Source of the DNA: Viola odorata
Taxonomy: Eukaryota; Streptophyta; Magnoliopsida; Malpighiales; Violaceae
Direction: 5' to 3'
Length of the DNA stretch: 64,000 nucleotides
Assembly: GCA_963691705.1 (NCBI GenBank)
Contig: OY829539.1
Span: 24,164,407 to 24,228,406 of the forward strand
The notes below the pieces were generated by a model that had not been told where the DNA came from, did not search any database, and saw only the letters and a program-made list of their open reading frames with translations. The first letter of the stretch is position 1. Every line of letters begins with the position of its first letter. This document shows positions 1 to 10,345 of this stretch, in pieces. Made by a program: the position numbers and the translations under genes.

Positions 1-664
1 GATCTCACAACATATCAGACCATGATCCTAGAGTCTTTACCAAGAATAAATGAATTAGCTAGAACAAGACATAATTAAAGCAAGCAATTATTATACATGA
101 ATTAATTAAATCAAAGAAAGAAGAAGAAATAAAATAAATAGAAATAAGAATAGTCGTCAATGAGTTCAATCGAAGAAGAGATGGTCTTTCGTTCCCAGCT
201 AGGTATTTAACAAACCAAATCCAACTAAAATTCCTAGAAAATAGGATTTAGATAATTATTAAGCTAATTAACAAAAGTGGTTCTCAACTAATTTGCAAAG
301 TTGGTTTTCTTTTACTGGAATCCAATCTAGCTTGCACACATCTTCTTGCTTCGGGCCCAAGCCCATGTTGGCTCGCCACAATTGTTCAAATCAAGTGGCA
401 GCAGTTGCATCCTTTCCTCGCTTCCATAAAACTTCAAGCTAATACCAATTTCAGCTCTTTTTCAATATTTAGGCTTTAAAGCCTACTCTCTGCAAAAAGG
501 AGTGAAAAGTGCATAAAATCAGTGGCATCGCCATCCAAAATAGCAGGAAAAGATGGTGATTAATTCAGCATATTAGCATTCAATCAATTCCCAGCATCAC
601 CTGTCGACAAGACATATCAGAACAGTGAATAAGCCGAAGCGATAACGGGGGAAAAGAAACTTAC
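1..664. other. Left edge: intron and decayed downstream part of the antisense ORF of element F
   Basis: No intact gene is visible. On the minus strand, 664-601 reads as a 64-bp intron (GTAAGT donor, polypyrimidine then CAG acceptor) belonging to the antisense ORF whose first exon is 1409-665. The bases left of 601 should be its second exon, but the frame closes quickly and I cannot follow it. The rest is AT-rich with no repeat or RNA gene that I recognise. Confidence 0.4.
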
Positions 665-1409
665 TTATAGTACACTTCTCTATAAGCTTGTACAGGGCAA
701 ACTCTCGAATGCGAAAGGATGAGCTCAGTTCCAGTAGCATGTTCGTTTGTTGAAGTTCTTCCTTGGACACTACTGACGGGTTTGTCCAAATGGAATCATC
801 AAGACACTAATTGAAACCCCTGGGCCAAGGGCGGAAAGGCAATTTCTCAATGAAGAAACCGCTCTTCCAATCGGCCACAGTCTCTTCGAAGCCCCGAAAT
901 TTCTACCAGAATGACTACACTAACGCGTCATTCCACCTTGGGGTGATATCTACCACACAGTTGCGGCACTTAAAACTAAAAAACTTGCGGAATAAATTGA
1001 CAGACGGGACAAGGACACCCCGCAACTCGCAAATACGAATGAAGGCATGAATCCCACACCAGGAAGAAGGCGTAATCTGAGCCGGGTTGATGTCATATCG
1101 AACTAATAATCCTTTCACCGCTTCATGGATGGGAAAACGAAAGCCGTAAAGGAACATATTAAAATATACCATCCTATCGCTCCTCGATAGCGGGTCATGG
1201 AGCCGATGACCGGCATCAGGAATTCTGACAGAGTACCCAGGAGGGAAAAAGATACCATTTTCCTCCAACTCTGCCTCCAATACGGCTTCATCAACAAAAA
1301 TACTAGGTGTTCTCTCAATTTCTAAATCTATGGGCCGCTGGAGACTCCTCAAAGACCTATTTATGGCCAGAGGCCACTGAGAATCCTTGGGTATTCTTGA
1401 TGTACTCAT
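665..1409 (-). pseudogene. Antisense aORF1 of element F, exon 1: Transposase_28-like domain, broken by stops
   Basis: The first 164 codons from the ATG at 1407-1409 are open. They contain the block YGFRFPIHEAVKGLL...INPAQITPSSW...FIRICE, which matches the pattern of the plant 'putative gypsy type transposon' domain (Pfam Transposase_28, PF04195). The frame is then closed by TAG at 915-917, with further TAGs downstream. Conserved residues continue beyond the stop (WKSGFFIEKLP, WPRGFN, LIEKCT) up to a GTAAGT donor at 664. The exon length gives phase 1, the same as the copies at 13264 and 28582. The gene lies antisense to the LTR at 4185, as extra ORFs of Tat-lineage Ty3/gypsy elements often do. 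Its molecular role is unknown; the 'transposase' name rests on the domain label only. A TATA-like box lies on the minus strand at 1710-1698. Confidence 0.7.
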
Positions 1410-1894
1410 AATGAATCAGCAAGAAGAAAACCTGAGGAAAAAGAAGTGAAGTACCTTGAACAGAAGGCGGTGGACAAAGCCGTCGGCGCCGGCGAACGGT
1501 GGTCGTAACTTCCTTTGAAGCAAAAAACTTAGAGAGAGAAGGAGAAAATTTCAAAGCGCAAGCAAAGAGTGTTAAAAGATAGCAGTTGCTCCCTTTTAAA
1601 GGCTGAAGTTCAAAAATCGAACAGCTTGTAAAAATGGGACACGCCCCAAGGCAAAAGTGACACGTGTGAAAAACCTCAGAAGGATATTTATGTCTAAGCA
1701 TTTATATCTTCTGAAGGGGGCAATTACTGATAATCAGTTGCAAGCAGTTACATCGAATCAACAGTTAGTTTCTCAGCGATAGCCATCTGTTAGAAGAGGA
1801 GATAACGCCTGAGCGTGCAAGACTAAAAAAGCAAAAGCATCATTTCATTTAATAATAGCCATACGACATCTACAAAGGGTTGCTGGGGGCGGAA

Positions 1895-2318
1895 TCAATC
1901 ATCGTCAGGCCAGTAAGAGGACCAATAGCAGTATTCCTCATCTGAGGGCGGAAGCTCCTCATCAACAAAAGAAGGGGATTTGTCAGCTTTTCGCTCTGGA
2001 ATCGGCATTAATGGTTTGGATTCCCCCTTTGCAGCAGAGGATGCCGCCTTTGCGATGGTATCGCCTGAAAGAATCTCCTCTTCAAAGCAGTCAGCTGGAG
2101 GAAACAATTCTTTGCCCTTACGAGCCGGAGGGGCTGAAAAAGAAGAAAACCAGCTAGTAGTCTTAGAATTTTCTCTTCTTCGATCTCTTCCGACCTCTAC
2201 GGTGGGGCAACCGCCTCTTCCGGCATTGCGGTGAAGGGGGATTGTCAGAATCCGGTGTAGTTGGAGGGGTCGGATGAGATTCTCGCTCATCGGAGACCTG
2301 ATCATATGAATCAGCCAT
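1895..2318 (-). CDS. p2: small basic/acidic protein of the antisense cassette (element F), one intron
   Basis: I do not recognise this protein. The ATG at 2318-2316 opens an exon to 2195. A 61-nt intron (2194-2134, GT...CAG after a pyrimidine run) joins it in phase 1 to an exon ending with TGA at 1897-1895, giving 120 residues. The N-terminal part is Ser/Pro-rich and followed by a basic stretch (RKRRLPHRR) that looks like a nuclear localisation signal. The middle is Ala/Lys-rich. The C-terminus is acidic and aromatic (SDEEYCYWSSYWPDDD). If the intron is not spliced, the frame stays basic for ten more codons and stops at TAA. A degenerate relative with a similar end (EEMTMYWWDE... acidic tail) lies at the same place in element E (10346-11033). 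It sits between p1 and aORF1 on the same strand, about 500 bp from each. Nuclear action is an inference from composition only. Confidence 0.5.
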
Positions 2319-2852
2319 GAGAGACGAAAATCAGTAGCAGCAGGAAAATACAAAGAAGAAGATGAACAGGAAAAAGGAAAAGAACTCCCCATAAATAGCT
2401 GAAGTGGTGAGACTCTTCAAATCTTTCACAAGTGAGAGAAGGATAATTTAATGCATCTCGAGAAGATCAACCATAATGGCAGAATCAAGTCCTTCGATCA
2501 CGCATGTCGAAATTTCTCGATAATCAAGAAACACCAAAAAACTGCCCAATCAGTTAATGCTAAAGAAGCGGCGCATGATTAGTACAAAACGGTTCGCCAG
2601 AGCAACCGTCGCCACATGGCAGAAAAAGAAGAATAAATGTTGCAGAAGTTTGGCCAATGGCAGACTCGTTTTCAGTTGGGCTGACACGGCCCTCAACCGA
2701 AACAAGGGCTAACGCCCTCAAGAAGGAAAGAAATCGCAAGCCCAATAACGAAAAAAAGTTGTATTACGGCCTAATGGCCTAGACATACGTCTGTATACAT
2801 AATACATACAAGGGACAAACAAAAAAGAAAGCGGAGCGGCGAGCATTCAAGC

Positions 2853-3236
2853 TCAAGACCCAGCATCATTGTCATCATCTACTAGCAGAGTGGGGATATC
2901 CCTCAAGGCCTCCACCACAGAGGTCAGCTCAGAAGAGGTGCTTCTCATGCTTTTAAGGCAGCAGTTCAGCAGATCCTTCCTCTGCTGCAGCATGACAATA
3001 GCTACCTCGATGCGGCAGGCGGCGATGGCCAACTTGGAGACATTCCCGATGGGATTGAAGTCCTCCATGATAGCAGCCCCGATCCTGGACTGAATGGGGG
3101 TTATCATTCCCCGAAGCTCCAGCATGTCTTCACCAGTCTTCGTCAGCATGTTCTCCAGGAAGCTGACGTCACCCTTAGTGAGATTTTTGAGGGTCAAGGC
3201 TTTGGAAATCAGAAAGTTTCTAGTGAGATCGTCCAT
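2853..3236 (-). CDS. p1: small helical protein with acidic tail, antisense cassette (element F)
   Basis: This is an unrecognised protein of 127 residues. I start it at the Met at 3236 (MDDLTRNFL) rather than the upstream Met at 3299, because its relative at 9384 starts at the matching place (MENPIITYLL) and because a TATA-like box overlaps the longer start. Most of it should be alpha-helical. The conserved part is SFLENMLT...PIQSRIGAA...RKDLLNCCLKS...ELTSVVEALRDIP, followed by an acidic tail (DDDND). The pair CC in a LL(N/E)CCL motif is kept in both copies. The two proteins share roughly a quarter to a third of residues by eye across the whole length. An intact frame in an otherwise decayed element suggests past constraint. 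No membrane segment is seen from this start. Confidence 0.6.
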   Translation of the reverse strand: MDDLTRNFLISKALTLKNLTKGDVSFLENMLTKTGEDMLELRGMITPIQSRIGAAIMEDFNPIGNVSKLAIAACRIEVAIVMLQQRKDLLNCCLKSMRSTSSELTSVVEALRDIPTLLVDDDNDAGS

Positions 3237-3295
3237 GAAGAAACGATGAATGAGAAGCAGGGAGAGTGTGAAGAATCTACACCGAAAAAAGGATT

Positions 3296-3305
3296 GCATT
3301 TATAG
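3296..3305 (-). promoter_or_regulatory. TATA-like box of p1 (element F)
   Basis: CTATAAATGC on the minus strand lies 60 bp before the chosen p1 start. The copy of p1 in element E has CCTATAAATT at a similar distance. This is on the strand opposite the LTR promoter. Confidence 0.4.
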
Positions 3306-3454
3306 ATCCCAAGCAGTAGCCGCTCACCAAGACGCGCACCTCGAAAATCGACCCATCCCGTTATCCTGAAGTATCCGGGGGAAAGGTTAACGCAGAACTC
3401 CTGATGAACGCCCGAGATACTCAAGTGGAGTACAGATTGAAGTTCAGAAGAACG

Positions 3455-3625
3455 TGAGACCACGCAATTTGTAGGTGGCCTGCAGCGTAAAACCGCGTTA
3501 ATATTACCGGTAGCTCCGAGCAGCGTAAAACTGCGTCAATATTGCAGGTAGCTACGGCGTAAGACCGCACAAATTGCAAGTAGTTCATGACGTAAGACCA
3601 CGTCAATGTTGCAGGTGGCTTACAG
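3455..3625. repeat. Minisatellite, five units of 33-38 bp
   Basis: Degenerate direct repeats of the form GCGTAAAACCGCG then TCAATATTGCAGGTAGCT, five units. The same unit in the same orientation recurs at 48455-48716 in the 3' region of the Y element. Hypervariable tandem repeats in the 3' untranslated part of Tat elements are known and can seed satellites. Confidence 0.75.
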
Positions 3626-4184
3626 CAAGGCCGGATCCAACGAGCTTGGATGGAAAAAGCGACATCAACGACTTCCCGATATGTTCGAGTGAAAGCCTCT
3701 AAGGGTAATTAATGTCTATTGTTGCATGATATTTTCACTAATTTGACGAAGCCACATTTGAGAATGTGTAAGAAAAATAAGGAAATATCGCCTTCAGAAT
3801 GATATTCGGAGCTTCGGAGAGGTAACGTCGTAACGCACTACCTTGCCGATATTGATCATATAAAGCGTGTTGTGGGAAACACCAGCGTTATCAGTTGGGA
3901 TATATCGCTGGCGTTATCAGTTCTAGTTTATGACTGACGCAATCGTTGCAACCTCATCCCGTCAACTTGGTCAGCGCCCTCTCTGCGGCCAGTAGTTATC
4001 GCAAGCGATAGGTACCCGTTATCCGCTTCGCTGTCGTGTATCCGGTACAAAGGAACTAACGAAGTAGTTAGAGAAACTCGAAGATTCTCACGAATCTGAC
4101 GTTGTGCCAAGAGAGTTGCGTTCCTCCAGAAGCCAAGAAAGGAAGCCCTTGGTAAACACTCGGGCTCGTTTTCAGTTGGGCTTA
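3626..4184 (+). other. 3' untranslated end of element F up to the LTR
   Basis: Non-coding, with no convincing gene. The last ~42 bp before the LTR (4143-4184, beginning AGCCCTTGGTAAACACTCGG) are also found directly before the LTRs at 9027 (reverse) and 49583, so they belong to the element. They are not purine-rich, unlike a standard polypurine tract. Confidence 0.6.
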
Positions 4185-4688
4185 TGATAACAATTGATGA
4201 AACACCAAGGGTACATTCGTCTTCTCACCCGAAGTCAAAGCCGGATCCCTATAGACCTTGACTGGCGACAGCACCTGGCTACTGCCCGCGTTAGGCCGAG
4301 GAATCCTGGGATGGTCGACATCAGCCGGGGGGGGGACCCACACGGCGTCTTCCTATCCCAGGCGGCCCCGACAACATCTTACTGGCGATATCTTATCCGG
4401 CTGACGTATGCTGACGTCATCTTGGGTGTTATCTTCCCTCGATAACGCCCAACCCTAGGGTAACGTCCTTTCTTTTGCCTATAAATACCACTCATTTCTA
4501 GATCAAAGGTAAGACTAAAATTACTACTCAAATCTCTGCCAAATTTCACAGCCATACTAACTTAAGCATCAGAGTGTCTACGCCGGAGTCCCCCCTCCGG
4601 CGCTTTGCAGGTATGACGGACTACCGCTACAGTGACTTTAGACGGCCATAATCTCTACCCCGCTTCCCCAGAAGTCCGAATCTTATCA
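4185..4688 (+). mobile_element. 3' LTR of Tat-like element F
   Basis: The 504-bp sequence starts TGATAACA and ends CTTATCA, with inverted TGATAA/TTATCA tips. A TATA box (TATAAATA, 4480-4487) is followed about 100 bp later by a perfect GC hairpin CGCCGGAG-loop-CTCCGGCG, and then CTTTGCAGGTA. The hairpin and its surroundings are shared with LTR families A and B, although the upstream halves differ. The 5' LTR is outside the window or lost. Confidence 0.75.
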
Positions 4689-6095
4689 AAAATTATCATG
4701 CTTGCTTCAATTTAATTGTTCGTTGCTTTAATTAATTAATTGCTAAGTTGTTGGTTTAATTACGTATTTTCGCTTTTGTTAAAATTGCCATTGTTTTGAG
4801 CTAAATTCCTTGCTGTTTTGCATTGATTGAACTGTTGTTATGTTGTTGTTTTTATTTGTGTTTATTTGGTTGGGTTGCATCCCCTGGTTTTACCTTGGTC
4901 GTTGGCCATAGCACCGACGACGCAAGGAAGAAGAAAGGGAGAAGAGGGGTCTGCGCGGGAAAAATAAAAGGAAAGGTGATGGGCTTGATTTTATCACAAG
5001 CCCATCTTGATTAAATAAATTGCTGGGCCTGATTTCATCCCAAGCCTAGCCACTGTTTTGACAAGAAATGTTGGCCCGATCCATTTATTTTTTCGTAACT
5101 TTTGTGCTTAATTTTCGTATAATGTTTCGTATGCGTACAAATTATTTTTTGTAACTTCCATGTTTAATTTTTCATATGATTTCTTATATGCGATAAATTG
5201 CTTATTTTATGCTATGTTTATTTGTCGTAAATTATTCGTATGCAATAAATGAAATAATTTGTTTACTTGTTTGCCATGTTTATTTAATTAATTGCTTGCT
5301 TGCTAAAAATTAAATAAATATTTGTATGCGCTTTTATTATTTATTATTTTTCGAACTATCGCTAACACTCTCGCTTTGTAGGTTAAAATTTAAGTCTTTG
5401 CTCGAAAGTACGCTTTCTCCCCTCTTTTATTTATTCAATGTTTTCCGCAAATATTATTCGTATGCATGATATATAGAATTGCTAGAATTAAAATTAATTC
5501 ACATGAATAATTTGTTTAATCACTTGCCTTAAATGCCATGATTAAATGTTTATTTCTATACTCATATGAATACATGTGTTTTGGTGGCTTCGATCCTATA
5601 CAGTTTATTTGTTGCATTCATTAATCGGTACTTTGTTAGTTATGCATGATAGATCACGTAGTAATTAATTTAATCATGCATGGCCCGATGATAATAAAGG
5701 GGTGCCCACTTTAGTAAAAAATGGTAATAATTCCTTTAGACGAAAATACTTGTCCCGAACTTGTCCCGACCCTACGAAATACTAAAGCGGCGTTTCCTCT
5801 GAGGGCCCGATTACGTGTTTTTAAAAATATTTATTTTAACACCTCTTTTACTGGTAACCTTTTGGATGTGACTCGGGTGCCTAACACCTTCCCGAGTCCA
5901 TAATACGACCCCGAATTTTTGTTCTCGGGTTTAGACTCTTTGTGTCTTAGTTTTTTTATTTTATGTCATGATGATTAGGTTCCCTAAACCTAGAAATAAG
6001 ATAGCGACTTCATTTTGCATTATGTGAGACGAGCCCATTTTTATCTCACATCCGTCCCAAACTGTTTCGCAAAATCGAAAAGGAGGTGCGACAGG
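4689..6095 (+). other. AT-rich region ending in an Ogre-like LTR/leader motif
   Basis: No gene is seen. 5695-6095 has the run GGGGTGCCCACTTTAGT, then CTCGGGTGCCTAACACCTT, then a GGAGGTGCGACAGG end. This resembles the 3' part of Ogre-type (Tat) LTRs and leaders as I remember them. Borders and target duplication are not resolved. Short ORFs here have no recognisable content. Confidence 0.3.
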
Positions 6096-7546
6096 AATTA
6101 TAATTAATTAATACTTTATGGATTTTGTTAATTACCAAAAACGGCAATGTTTTGCGCGTTTTGATACCACGCAATTTGGTTAGTAATTTTAGGGATGAGA
6201 GTAAATTAAACAATAGTGGATATTTACATCAATCACATCTATTAATATCCATTTATAAGTGGTGTAAATATAGATATGTATGTTTAATTATGTACATTAT
6301 CTCTTATTAAACTCAGAACTAAAATGGATAATATATAGCTTTATATATTAAATAAATTTGAATTGTTAAGAAACGATATAGTTTTGCAATCACGAAATCC
6401 AAGTGAAATCCTAACCCTATCACTAAATGCTTAATTCTACTCCTTAATTAACAAATTAGTATAATCTAAACAACCACCCAACTCAAAAACTAACTATTAA
6501 TCCTTGCCGGGTGCTTTTTTATTTATTTATTAAAATATTTATTAAACTGTGAATATGATTTGATCTGATATAAAATAAAGAATAATAGTGCGGATATAGA
6601 AATAGTGAAAATTAGTTGGTGTGATTAGATTGAATTATTAATCATATCCACTTTTGTTTGGCTTTAGTTAGTCAAAGCGTGTGTGGTCTGGTGTGGGATT
6701 AATTAGTCAAAGCCGAAAGTAAAACAAATCACATGGTGTGGAAGAGGTTCTCCTCGATTTATCCTTTCAAGGACCGAGGTTCAATTCTAGTTCGACTAGA
6801 GATTCATTCGTCTTTGGGTTGGAGTGCTAATCACAGGTTCAATTAGAGACTTAATCGTCTTCGTGATTGTAAGCTAATCAATGGTTCGATTAGATATTCA
6901 ATCGAGTTGGTTAATCCTATTTTTTGTGTTTCCAATTATCTTTTTGTTTTAAATTCCGCATGAGATTTTAGCAGTTCCGGGAAAAATTCTTGATATTCTT
7001 TCTTAAATCTTTTTTAGGAATCTAGAATCGTATCATTAGTCTAATATGAAAAGAATAAACTCTAATTATTCTTATCATATTAATTAATAATTAATACGTG
7101 TTAATTTTTTATGTGGAGAGATATCGAGTAGTAGCTATTATAATGTACTCAATCGTTTTCCTTATTGTTGTTGCTTTTTATTTACATTGCTGAAGACATT
7201 CCAATTTTTTTACTCGAGTATAATTTGTGAAGGTATGATTCTCTATTTTACTTCACCAGGGTTAAAAATATAATTCTGTTCCTCGTGGAAAAACCTCCCC
7301 TACTCCCTACTCAAATAACATTTTGCCACGAATATTTGTTTTTACTTTTTGTTTGTTTACGGAAGTATCCACTCAATTGAGATTAATCTCATATGAATAA
7401 TGTAAAGCAAGATTAAGTGAATACCTAAAATTGTTGTCATTTTATTTCTAAAGCATGATTCTACAACACATATGTTGATAGTACTTGTTTTTATTTAATT
7501 GCACTATTTTTTAAGACATTTATAATAGCAATAATTTTTTAGTACT
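6096..7546. other. AT-rich intergenic sequence, no gene seen
   Basis: No ORF with recognisable content is present. 6740-6910 has three GGTTC-AATTAG type stretches reminiscent of tRNA B boxes, but no paired A box that I trust. Confidence 0.5.
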
Positions 7547-8112
7547 AAGGTTGTCAAACCCCACTCGGTCTCGTTGGTTCGACCGAAAAACTCGGTGACC
7601 GGTCATAAGGTCGGGTTTGAAAATCTTCTTTTTTCATGTTTTCTTTAAAAATCGGTTGATCCGATCAATCGAACCGGCTGGTTCAACTAGAAAATTCGGT
7701 GACTGATCACCAGGTAGGATTTGAAAACCCTAAAAGCCCTCTTTTCTAGGTTTTCTTTCAAAATCGATTGACCCGGTGAGTCGAACCGGTCCAAATTAAA
7801 CTGAGTTGGACCAAAGAAAATAAATTTTGAAAAAATGCTAAACATCAGATTCGAACCATGTTTAACATGTTGGCCAATAAAACCTTAACGACTATTCCCA
7901 CAATGTTTATGATATTAAATTAGAACATATAAAATAAATATAAGATAAAAATTTTATTTATCTTTAAAAAAAATTATACTTTACATATATATTAAATTTT
8001 ATTTAATAATTTATTAAAATCATATATCAATCCATTTCGACTCCGGTTAAACCTCTGATATTTAATCATTTCCCCTCACCATATTTATAACTAGGTTGGG
8101 TTTTACAACCTT
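7547..8112. mobile_element. MITE-like element with 18-bp inverted ends and a tRNA-like segment
   Basis: The ends are inverted copies: AAGGTTGTCAAACCCCAC at the left, and AAGGTTGTAAAACCCAAC read from the right. Inside are two imperfect ~125-bp direct repeats rich in CGGTT/GAACCGG (7560-7800). On the minus strand at ~7905-7846 there is a tRNA-like stretch with TAGTCGTTAAGG (A-box-like) and GGTTCGAATCT (B box). No coding capacity. The target duplication is uncertain: GTACT occurs on both sides but offset. It is probably a hAT-type or similar non-autonomous element. Confidence 0.55.
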
Positions 8113-8570
8113 GTTCGGTACTTATTTATTTCCCCCCTTTCTCCTCCCAACGAAACGATAAATAGACTCTTTCATATCTAGTTAATTTTCACCCAACCCA
8201 GATCTAATATTGTCAAATGTTTAGCTATTTTGAACGACCAATATCATTTTTTTTCAAATATAAAACCCAAATACTCTTTTACGTGTAATCTCAATAATTT
8301 AAATATTAATAACTATAAGAAACCCGCAAACATATCCTCTCATTAAAATAAAAAATTTCAAATAAAAATTCAAACTTTTGGATATACAAAAAATGTAAAA
8401 TTAATTTTTTTTTTTAAATAAAAGTTCTAAACCGATTTACAAATTTACCTTCTCCTTCTTACCTTTACGAAGGTATAAAGGTAAAAAGCAGGAGATGCAC
8501 TGCTGGAATATTTGTGAATTCTCCACTGTAAGTCTAAAAACATATAAGCACGTTATTTTTTTTCGTCAAA
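8113..8570. other. Left flank of the 41.5 kb retrotransposon block
   Basis: Non-coding. 8502-8567 is closely similar to 63462-63537, and the continuation of that copy (to 63604) matches 50070-50138 on the other side of the block. I infer this to be the original upstream neighbour of the SUVR-like gene. Confidence 0.6.
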
Positions 8571-9027
8571 TGATAATCCTCGAACTCGAGATGAGGATAA
8601 TTCTGTAATCTCGACCTTCAAGGGGACAGGTGGTCACGCTACTGCTGTACCTGCAAGGCGCCGGAGGGGGGTCCCAGCATAGACACTCCGACGATCAAGT
8701 TAGCATTCATGGTAAGTAATATTAAGAGTAGATTTTGGTAGAGTATGGGCTAGTATTCTCTTGTCTTTCTTACTTGTCTACAGGGGGTATTTATAGGTGT
8801 GGGAACCCCGGTAGCTAGGGAGGCTGAGACTCCGGATTATAGGACGGTGGGCCATGCTGGACCGGTTAGCGGGGACCTCCTCGTTGACGTTGACTATCCC
8901 GGTATCACTGCGTGTGAGGTACCGGGTAAGCAGAATCTGGTCTAAGATCCTGAGCTGAGGATTCCGGGTGCGTATCTCTAAGCCCTTAAATGACTAGAAT
9001 GCCCTGGGGGTCCGTTATGGATTATCA
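8571..9027 (-). mobile_element. LTR of family A, reverse orientation
   Basis: The 457-bp LTR has TGATAATCC...GGATTATCA ends. Reverse complemented, it matches the LTR at 44965-45432 nearly base for base. The TATA box reads TATTTATA on the plus strand at 8788-8795. The sequence to the right (9028-9070) is the conserved pre-3'-LTR segment, so this is the 3' LTR of a minus-oriented element. No family A partner in the same orientation exists in the window. Confidence 0.85.
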
Positions 9028-9290
9028 CAAGCCCAAATGAAAACAAACCCAAGTATTTACCAAGGGCTTCCGCTTGCTAGAAACTTCCTTACCTTGACCT
9101 TTGCTTTTAATTCTACACTTCTCTTTTCTGTCCACTTGGCACATCCTTTTCTGCCCTCTTGACACATTTTACCCGTTTGACCTATCAATCCTTGTGCATT
9201 TGACACATGGAGAATTTTGGGATAACTTTAGATGTTACTTTTACTACCTTCACCACCGCTTCAAAATATTAGAACAATCATTTCCTTATG

Positions 9291-9300
9291 CCTATAAATT
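9291..9300 (+). promoter_or_regulatory. TATA-like box of p1 (element E)
   Basis: CCTATAAATT lies 84 bp before the p1 start at 9384, on the strand opposite the LTR promoter of the host element. The position is comparable to the box in element F. Confidence 0.4.
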
Positions 9301-9383
9301 AACCCTTTCTCTCTTTTAGCTTTCCTCACCAGTCAACTTCTTCTTTACTCTTTTTTTCTTTATTTATCACTTCTTTCTTTACC

Positions 9384-9863
9384 ATGGAAAACCCCATTAT
9401 TACATATCTTCTGTCTACTGCCTCATTTGTAGATTTCAGTGCTTCTTCGGATATTTCCGTCCTGGAGCATATGATTGGTGGTGTTGATCTAAACATTGCC
9501 CAACTGCAAAGTATGCTCAGCCCATTACTAGCCCGGCGGGATTCAACATGTGACCGGGATGATAACGCCCTGGAGGTGATCTGCAAGACCTCCACCTGTA
9601 TTTCCCATATTCGCGTGACTCTCAGTATATTGAAAGGCAGGAGGAACTTACTAGAATGCTGCTTGGAAGAAGCAAAAGCCTCCTCTGTCGAAATGACCTC
9701 TATCCTTGCATCTTTAAAAGAAATCCCTTATTCCTCCCCTGTCAACGATAAAGATGACGAAGATGGTGATGATGACAGTGACGACCTTCCTTCCTTCCCT
9801 CTAAGTAGCTTGTTCTGCTCCTTGCTATTATCCCTTCCTTTGTCCATACCACCTAGTTTGTAG
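9384..9863 (+). CDS. p1: small helical protein with acidic tail, antisense cassette (element E)
   Basis: This is an intact frame of 159 codons beginning MENPIITYLL. It is homologous along its length to the 127-residue protein at 3236-2853: SVLEHMIGG, SPLLARRD, LKGRRNLLECCLEEAK, SVEMTSILASLKEIP, then an acidic run (DKDDEDGDDDSDD). The last ~25 residues (Leu/Pro/Ser-rich) have no counterpart in the F copy and may follow loss of an earlier stop. Predicted to be mostly helical; no known domain is recognised. It is the gene nearest to the 3' LTR in both elements and is transcribed away from that LTR. Confidence 0.6.
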   Translation: MENPIITYLLSTASFVDFSASSDISVLEHMIGGVDLNIAQLQSMLSPLLARRDSTCDRDDNALEVICKTSTCISHIRVTLSILKGRRNLLECCLEEAKASSVEMTSILASLKEIPYSSPVNDKDDEDGDDDSDDLPSFPLSSLFCSLLLSLPLSIPPSL

Positions 9864-10228
9864 TAATGTAAATAGCGCCTTAAATATGCCCAACGGTATG
9901 CATGGATTCTGGTTGTGAAATATTATTTTCTGGATCCGGTCTAACCTTTTCCGGCTTCATCCTATAATTATACTTTGTATGATTGCACTTTGTATTTTCC
10001 TTCCGGTGTTCTCAAATCCCAACCGCCTTTCATGCAGTAGTAGCTATAAGTAATAATGGCTTTTCAACACTTTACTTCTTGGAGAATTAATCATAACCCT
10101 CGATTTTGCAAACGAACAACTTTTAATTTCCTCTAGCCTGGAGAACCCTGCACCTTCCTCCTATCGGCGATTCTAATTAATAGAAATACTTGCCACGTGT
10201 CCTTACTAATTAATAGACAGATTAATGC

Positions 10229-10238
10229 CTATAAATAC
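10229..10238 (+). promoter_or_regulatory. TATA-like box before p2 (element E)
   Basis: CCTATAAATA about 110 bp before the p2 start region. Together with the box at 9291 it suggests separate transcription of p1 and p2. Confidence 0.35.
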
Positions 10239-10345
10239 CCAGTTTTTTCTGAATTAACTCAGTTCTCGCTTAATCAAAACCCTTCAGTTCATCCGTACTT
10301 TCTTCTTTCTTGTCACCCTCTCCTCTTCCTATAAAGCCATACAAA

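Noticed and set aside
2319..2392. Longer start for p2 on the minus strand
   Set aside because: The extension is a different frame; the spliced model from 2318 explains both the basic N-terminus and the acidic C-terminus.
3455..3625. Regular ~33-bp repeats that could suggest a CRISPR array
   Set aside because: The units are contiguous and degenerate without spacers, in a plant retrotransposon 3' region.
6740..6910. SINE with repeated GGTTC-AATTAG boxes
   Set aside because: No convincing A box, tail or target duplication.
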